Source: Hyphomicrobiales bacterium (GTDB lineage: Bacteria > Pseudomonadota > Alphaproteobacteria > Rhizobiales > SZUA-8). Taken from it: a stretch of DNA of 6,269 nucleotides. Position 1 is the first letter of the stretch; each line of letters opens with the position of its first letter. Under the pieces are notes generated by a model. The model saw only the letters and a list, made by a program, of their open reading frames with translations, searched no databases and was not told the origin of the DNA. The stretch lies in the NCBI GenBank assembly GCA_003232175.1, contig QILX01000113.1:1-6269 (forward strand), given 5' to 3'. The translations under genes were made by a program, and so were the position numbers. Shown here one piece after another: positions 1 to 3,383 of the stretch.

Positions 1-639
1 AACAGTGCAAGCAGTCCTGTGTTCAGGTTCCAAAGCGCGGCTCTTGGACCACGCGGACTGTGTGTCGTTGGCAATGTTTTTGAATCCTATGGCGGTACGT
101 CACAAGCCACCCTGCAAATCTCGTCTGACAATGACGGCACACCCAATGTCAATATGATCGAGGCAATGAATACCGCTGTCGGCGAACGTACAAACCTATT
201 TTACAATGACTTTGGTACGACCACGGTCAACAAAGATGGCGTGTCCAAACATTCGGTCTACACCAGGCTCAATCTCAAGAGTGATGTCTTCGGGACCAAT
301 GGGAACCTAATCGGAAATTGGGCACCTCGCCACGGCGTTGATGGCGGCTACAGGTTTATCGATCTTGGTTCCAACAATGCCACCACGCCTTACCCGGCCT
401 CATGGCTTGGAGAGGGTCTTGGGGACAGTAAGAACGAAATGCCGTTTGGTGATGTATTGCTCGGCAATCCCGATTTTACCAACGATCAGTCAGGCGCCGG
501 AGCCGGCAACGGGGATTATGGTCCCGGTGCCTCGACCGATATTCCACAAATCCCGGCAGGGGAAACCATGTTCGCGGTGGACTTATTTGGCACCGCCATC
601 CCAACAGACGGGACGGCGCGGGCGGGAGCAGTGCAATAG
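1..639 (+). CDS. 3' end of a probable secreted beta-helix protein (5' end off window)
   Basis: The reading frame is open from base 1 to TAG at 637-639, giving 212 residues. No stop lies upstream in the window, so this is the C-terminal part of a longer protein; the GTG at 19-21 is probably an internal Val. The visible part is rich in Gly, Asn, Asp and Thr, has only one Cys, and has no transmembrane segment. It contains GNVFESYGGTSQATLQ and ends in VDLFGTAIPTDGTARAGAVQ. The ending resembles the closing motif of many right-handed parallel beta-helix surface or secreted proteins (D-x-x-G-x-P ... DG-x-x-x-x-GA), where short rungs repeat before a final cap. From family knowledge such proteins are often polysaccharide-active enzymes or adhesins. 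No catalytic residues can be assigned here and no substrate is claimed. The next gene, tRNA-Pro, is convergent with it. That this is a real coding end is well supported; the fold is only a resemblance. Confidence 0.7.
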   Translation, partial: NSASSPVFRFQSAALGPRGLCVVGNVFESYGGTSQATLQISSDNDGTPNVNMIEAMNTAVGERTNLFYNDFGTTTVNKDGVSKHSVYTRLNLKSDVFGTNGNLIGNWAPRHGVDGGYRFIDLGSNNATTPYPASWLGEGLGDSKNEMPFGDVLLGNPDFTNDQSGAGAGNGDYGPGASTDIPQIPAGETMFAVDLFGTAIPTDGTARAGAVQ

Positions 640-718
640 GTATCGCGCGCATGGAACCTGTCTGCCTTGAGCGCCGTCCATCCCGATACACAAAATCGTA
701 TTGATCACGGGCTTTTAT

Positions 719-795
719 TGGTCGGAGTGGCAGGATTTGAACCTGCGACCCCCTCGTCCCGAACGAGGTGCGCTACCAGGCTGCGCCACACTCCG
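719..795 (-). tRNA. tRNA-Pro (anticodon CGG)
   Basis: A complete 77-nt cloverleaf reads leftward from 795. The acceptor stem is CGGAGTG/CACTCCG (7 perfect pairs), followed by discriminator A and an encoded CCA (721-719). The D stem is GCGC/GCGC. The anticodon stem CCTCG/CGAGG carries the 7-base loop TTCGGGA with anticodon CGG at 761-759, which reads the proline codon CCG. The T arm is GCAGG-TTCAAAT-CCTGC. CCG is a common proline codon in GC-rich genomes, so a dedicated CGG tRNA fits. The gene is divergent from tRNA-Gln and convergent with the protein gene to its left. I see no strong terminator to its left; only a loose inverted repeat lies around 680-711. Confidence 0.97.
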
Positions 796-800
796 CCAGC

Positions 801-829
801 AAAATACAGGGGCGATTTAAGCCCGGCAA
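801..829 (-). promoter_or_regulatory. candidate promoter of tRNA-Pro
   Basis: On the minus strand TTGCCG (829-824) and TATTTT (806-801) are separated by 17 bases, a sigma-70-like arrangement. The -10 sits only five bases from the 5' end of the mature tRNA at 795, so the 5' leader would be nearly absent. That is unusual and makes the call weak. The TTGCCG belongs to a 10-base direct repeat, CCCGGCAAGT on the plus strand, at 822-831 and 839-848. The second copy offers an alternative -35 further upstream, but without a convincing matching -10. Confidence 0.3.
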
Positions 830-877
830 GTTCAACCTCCCGGCAAGTATTTTGTCCTAACATTGATGTCGCAGCCG

Positions 878-906
878 TTGCACACGCCTGACCCAGAGGC
901 TAATGT
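878..906 (+). promoter_or_regulatory. probable promoter of tRNA-Gln
   Basis: TTGCAC (878-883) and TAATGT (901-906) are separated by exactly 17 bases. Both are close to the alphaproteobacterial housekeeping promoter pattern. Transcription would start near 913 and give a leader of about 28 bases before the mature tRNA at 941. Spacing, position and the stable RNA gene downstream all agree, but the call rests on motif match only. Confidence 0.5.
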
Positions 907-916
907 CCGGCGCCGC

Positions 917-932
917 GGTTCCCCCTGGAACC
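917..932 (+). other. perfect hairpin in the tRNA-Gln leader
   Basis: GGTTCC (917-922), loop CCCT, GGAACC (927-932) form a perfect 6-bp stem with a 4-base loop. It lies between the predicted start site and the 5' end of the tRNA, eight bases before mature position 1. There is no T run after it, so it is not a standard terminator. It may affect 5' processing by RNase P or be a leader structure without function. Confidence 0.5.
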
Positions 933-940
933 AAAGCAAT

Positions 941-1015
941 TGGGGCGTCGCCAAGTGGTAAGGCAACGGGTTTTGATCCCGTCATGCGCAGGTTCGAATC
1001 CTGCCGCCCCAGCCA
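941..1015 (+). tRNA. tRNA-Gln (anticodon TTG)
   Basis: This is a complete 75-nt cloverleaf. The acceptor stem is TGGGGCG/CGCCCCA (7 pairs, including the U1-A72 pair common in tRNA-Gln), with discriminator G and encoded CCA at 1013-1015. The D stem is GCC/GGC. The anticodon stem ACGGG/CCCGT carries the loop TTTTGAT with anticodon TTG at 973-975, which reads CAA (and CAG by wobble). The T arm is GCAGG-TTCGAAT-CCTGC, with the same stem as the tRNA-Pro in this window. The DNA downstream has no intact gene for about 640 bases and holds mobile-element debris, as is common at the 3' ends of tRNA genes. Confidence 0.97.
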
Positions 1016-1319
1016 CGCCGTCTCAGCGATTTCCAGAGTATGCCGGTGCGCTCGAATAACTGACGTATTTTCCGTGAGTTAGGTGATGTCAGGTGTTCAT
1101 ATCCGCTTCCTCAAGGCCGAAATTACGGCGTTTACGTGCGATAGTCATGACGTTTTTCCCGTCGCCGAATTTCCCAATTTGGTCTCGGAATGCTGGTGTC
1201 TGGGACATGGAATGCCACGTCAGAAGTTCCGGAGATCAGTTGTTTGAACAACGCCGGGTTTTCCAGTGACCATTAGCTTCACATTATGCGACCAAATCAA
1301 AAGCTTCGCACAGTGCATG
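1016..1319. other. intergenic stretch without a recognisable gene
   Basis: I find no supported gene here. On the minus strand a 47-codon stretch (1272-1132) is open, but it follows a stop directly, has no ATG near its beginning and resembles nothing I know. A 19-codon ATG frame also exists around 1149-1090 (-) without a convincing ribosome binding site. An 8-base palindrome GTCATGAC lies at 1144-1151. Base composition looks less GC-rich than in the flanking genes. Together with the transposase scrap to its right, this reads as decayed inserted DNA downstream of tRNA-Gln. Confidence 0.5.
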
Positions 1320-1388
1320 TTAGTTGCCCTCGGCCTCGGCAGGCGGGATATTGCTAATCAGTTCAAGCAAGCGGCGGTTATTGAACCA
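1320..1388 (-). pseudogene. C-terminal remnant of an IS3-family transposase (OrfB)
   Basis: The minus strand from 1388 to the TAA at 1322-1320 encodes 22 residues beginning WFNNRRLLEL and continuing with NIPPAEAE before the stop. The W-[FV]-N-N-x-R-L-[LH]-x-x-[IL]-x-x-x-[PT]-P-x-[AE]-x-E pattern is the very conserved end of IS3-family integrase-type transposases (the rve domain C-terminus). The frame stays open upstream to about 1440, but those residues no longer resemble the family. The catalytic DDE residues, OrfA and the insertion sequence ends are all missing. It is a dead fragment marking an old insertion. The motif is unmistakable to me, but the stretch is short. Confidence 0.75.
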
Positions 1389-1484
1389 AATTGCCCTCGG
1401 TGGCCACCCCCATATTCTAATCTCGGCCCACACCGTTTGCAGTGCGCTTGCCTAAAGCCTGTCTCCCAAAAGTGGGAACCGGTT

Positions 1485-1538
1485 TTGGGAAAAAAGACAT
1501 GCGAAAACAAATTGGGAAAAAAGACATGCGAAAACAAA
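1485..1538. repeat. perfect 27-bp tandem duplication (two copies)
   Basis: Copy 1 at 1485-1511 and copy 2 at 1512-1538 are identical over 27 bases (TTGGG, six A, GACATGCG, AAAACAAA) and directly abut. The lack of any difference suggests a recent slippage event inside the larger repeat element. Since 27 is a multiple of three, translation of the plus strand gives a false-looking nine-residue peptide repeat. I do not regard that as coding. Confidence 0.95.
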
Positions 1539-1549
1539 AATCTAAATCA

Positions 1550-1577
1550 GTGGCGCGAATCAGAATGATCGCGACAC
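1550..1577. other. hairpin in the right part of the repeat element
   Basis: GTG-G-CGCG-A-ATCA (1550-1562), loop GAA (1563-1565) and TGAT-CGCG-A-CAC (1566-1577) fold into a stem of 11 pairs interrupted by one bulged A and one mismatch. It is palindromic, so it would form in RNA from either strand. There is no T run for intrinsic termination. Confidence 0.6.
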
Positions 1578-1631
1578 GCTTTAGGGGCGGATTTTGACAA
1601 TCGACATGCCCGGCCTGCCCTTGATACCGGC

Positions 1632-1655
1632 AAAAACCTGACGCCTGTATTCAGG
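1632..1655 (-). terminator. possible weak terminator of the PKD-cyclase operon
   Basis: Four bases after the cyclase stop codon the minus strand reads CCTGA (1655-1651), a 9-base loop, TCAGG (1641-1637) and then five T (1636-1632). Position and T run fit an intrinsic terminator, but the stem has only five pairs. An alternative shorter hairpin, CCTG-AATA-CAGG, competes with it. Confidence 0.3.
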
Positions 1656-1658
1656 GAT

Positions 1659-1925
1659 TTAACGGTCAACACTATAGATCTTTATCGGCTGGCGTTTGCC
1701 CTTCACCCGGATTGGTTTTAGGGATTTTGTCTTAATATCTGTCGTCTCAGGCAGTGACTTGAAGATGTTTTCCGACACCAGAGTCTGGCGCGGTGCGGCA
1801 TGGGAACACAGCCTAGCTGCCAAGTTCACATTGTCCCCCAGGACTGTGTAATCCATGCGCGCCTTGCTGCCCATGGCGCCCATCACCACGTCGCCCACGT
1901 CCAGGCCGATGCCGGTCGGGGACAT
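1659..1925 (-). pseudogene. C-terminal part of the cyclase catalytic domain in the shifted frame
   Basis: This is the 3' fragment of the interrupted cyclase gene. It is open from an ATG at 1925-1923 that lies just before the break, so the ATG is probably accidental. After three residues it continues the cyclase fold: TGIGLDVGDVVMGAMGS, then MDYTVLGDNVNLAARL, which holds the substrate-specifying Thr and the transition-state Asn and Arg of class III cyclases. It ends in a short basic strand (KPIRVKGKRQPIKIYSV), also typical of the family's end. Translated alone (88 aa) it lacks both metal-binding aspartates and cannot be a working enzyme. Confidence 0.7.
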
Positions 1926-3381
1926 CCTCTTTCAGCTCCACCATCGCCTGCTGAATGCCAATCGCCCCCTCGACCACGTTGCGTACCATGTCGTCACCCT
2001 GAAACACCGCCATGATCTGGTCACCGACATATTTGTCGATATCGCCGCCATGATCTTCCACTGTATCGGCCAGGCGCTGAAAATAATGGTTCAGCACCTC
2101 GACTACTTCCTCGGGAGTGCGGGTCTCGGCAAAGGCGGTGTAGCCGCGGATATCGGCAAACAGAATCGCTACCCGGCGCCGGTCACCGCCCAGCTTGACG
2201 CCTTCCTTATCAGATTGTCGGATCGCTTCCATGGTTCCGCCGGAAACAAATTTCTGCAACTGGAAGCGCTCGTTGAGTTGCACGATCATTTCGTTGATGC
2301 GGGCCGCCAGATCGCCGATTTCATCGCGAGAGGTAACCGACTCCACCCGCGCCTGAAAATTGCCCTTGGCAACTTCGATTGCCGCATCGCCAATGGCCAG
2401 AATCGGCCGGCTCATCCGCATGGCGAAATAAGTAGCGCCGATGCCGGCAAAAGCCAGGCCAATTGCGACCCAGATCAACAGGCTATCGATCATCACTCCC
2501 ACCGCCAGATAGGCATTTTCCTCGCTTTTTTCGACCAGTATCGCCCACTCGAACGGCCGCGGGAAAGCAAACGCCCCTAGCATCGCCTCGCCACCAGGCC
2601 GCACCGCCGGGGCCACATCAATAACCCGAGACCGCGACGCCAATAGCGCCAGAGCCCGGCGCACCATTTCATAGTCCGCTATAGATTTTTGCTGTGAGTC
2701 AAACACCCGTCGCCCCTCAGTGTCCACCAGGGTGATGTCGCCGGTCTTGGCAAAAGGGTGGTTGGCGATAAAATCACGTATCGATGACAGATCAATGCGC
2801 GCCGACAATGTAGCTTGCCTGCCGCCCAGGGGCGATTGCATCGGCAAGATGACGGTGGCCAGCCAGTCGTCGGTTGGCGCGATATAGCTCACCAGGTCCG
2901 CCGTGGTTGCCTCGCCCTGGCGAAACCGCTCGACCAATGCCGCCGGCACCCGCAAGATATCCAGCGGGTCGTCAACTTTTTCCAGCAATCTGGCGGTGAA
3001 TTTCTCCTTGGTGACCATCAGCGGCAACCCGGCGTCTTTCAGGGTGATTTGCAGCGCCACCACATCGCTCAGTGCCGCCAGTCCAGTGGTGAGCAGCGAT
3101 ATCTTTTCCTGCACCCCAAGCTGTTCGCCATCTATGGCATCACGGATCAACACCAGAGGCGACAGCCAGGCACGGTCGTAAATGCTGTCGATTTCATCGC
3201 GCACCTGGCGGGCCGTGGTCACCAATTGTTCATTGGCGGCGCTTTTCAGCTCATCCCGAGCAATTCTGATGAGTTGCTGACCGGCAACCAGTAGCGGAAT
3301 GATGGCAATGATCGCGGCAAAGAACAGCAACTTGTTGCGCAGGTTCAGTGAAAAAAACCTGCCCCCCCGGCGCGCGGCCAT
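1659..3381 (-). CDS. Membrane-bound class III adenylate/guanylate cyclase, frameshifted
   Basis: Class III cyclases convert ATP (or GTP) to the cyclic nucleotide. From ATG at 3381-3379 the order is: TM1 about residues 17-38; a periplasmic sensor about 39-290 that looks like a double Cache domain (GDITLVDTEGRRVFDSQ near 214-230); TM2 about 292-321; HAMP about 322-373 with the typical DEIGDLAARINEM; then the cyclase domain from about 400. FADIRGYT gives metal ligand D410, and DKYVGDQIMAVF gives substrate Lys K450 and metal ligand D454. After P488 the frame shifts. The unshifted frame runs into unrelated residues and stops at 1813 (522 aa). Deleting one base in the C run at 1918-1921 joins it to a frame ending at TAA 1661-1659 (573 aa total). 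That frame carries DYTVLGDNVNLAARL, with the Thr typical of adenylate cyclases and the catalytic Asn and Arg. As sequenced, the product would lack these and should be inactive. The start overlaps the upstream PKD gene's stop and has no clear Shine-Dalgarno. Confidence 0.85.
1918..1921 (-). other. frameshift site (C4 run) in the cyclase gene
   Basis: On the coding strand the site reads GAT GTC CCC GAC CGG. Removing one C gives GTC CCG ACC GGC ATC GGC, which leads directly into the conserved GIGLDVGDVVMG segment. Any nearby single-base loss or two-base gain would also repair the frame. The C run is the most economical position, but the exact base is not certain. Confidence 0.75.
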
Positions 3382-3383
3382 CA
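3379..3383 (-). promoter_or_regulatory. TGATG stop-start overlap (translational coupling)
   Basis: The PKD gene ends with TGA at 3383-3381 and the cyclase starts with ATG at 3381-3379, sharing one base. The 20 bases before the ATG (coding strand ACGTGCGCCGACGCAACTG) contain no AGGAGG-like site. Cyclase translation therefore most likely depends on ribosomes finishing the PKD gene. No separate promoter is visible. Confidence 0.7.

Larger units (their letters stand above)
1452..1584. repeat. 133-bp intergenic repeat element with terminal inverted repeats
   Basis: The element begins CTAAAGCCTGTC (1452-1463) and ends GACACGCTTTAG (1573-1584). The two are inverted repeats matching at 11 of 12 bases. 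Inside, in order, are: a hairpin CCCAAAA/TTTTGGG (1465-1471 with 1483-1489) whose loop overlaps the palindrome AACCGGTT (1477-1484); a 27-bp tandem duplication (1485-1538); and a second hairpin (1550-1577). The left half (AAAAGTGGGAACCGGTTTT followed by GACATGCG and AAAACAAA) is very like a non-coding repeat that I recall as common between genes in rhizobia. That identification is from memory. The size, ITRs and folding would fit a MITE-like or mosaic palindromic element with no coding capacity. It lies downstream of the cyclase gene and could act on its transcript end. Confidence 0.65.

Noticed and set aside
680..711. Inverted repeat between the partial gene and tRNA-Pro as a terminator
   Set aside because: The CCCG/CGGG and ATAC/GTAT pairs are separated by an uneven internal loop and there is no T run at the right place on either strand.
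667..891. Plus-strand open frame of 74 codons with the peptide VAGFEPATPSSRTR
   Set aside because: It is the tRNA-Pro gene translated on its opposite strand, a well-known source of false proteins.
1132..1272. Minus-strand 47-codon open stretch containing ENPALFKQLISGTSD
   Set aside because: It begins right after a stop, lacks a start codon near its beginning and matches no family I recognise; could be chance or degraded DNA.
1266..1568. Plus-strand open frame of 100 codons with a nine-residue peptide repeat
   Set aside because: It runs antisense through the transposase scrap and across the intergenic repeat; the peptide repeat is just the 27-bp DNA duplication. No ribosome binding site or family resemblance.
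1452..1584. CRISPR-like array suggested by the adjacent 27-bp repeats
   Set aside because: There are only two copies, directly abutting with no spacer between them, inside a palindromic intergenic element.
1855..2580. Plus-strand open frame of 241 codons opposite the cyclase
   Set aside because: It is antisense to well-conserved cyclase, HAMP and membrane sequence, with no recognisable domain of its own.
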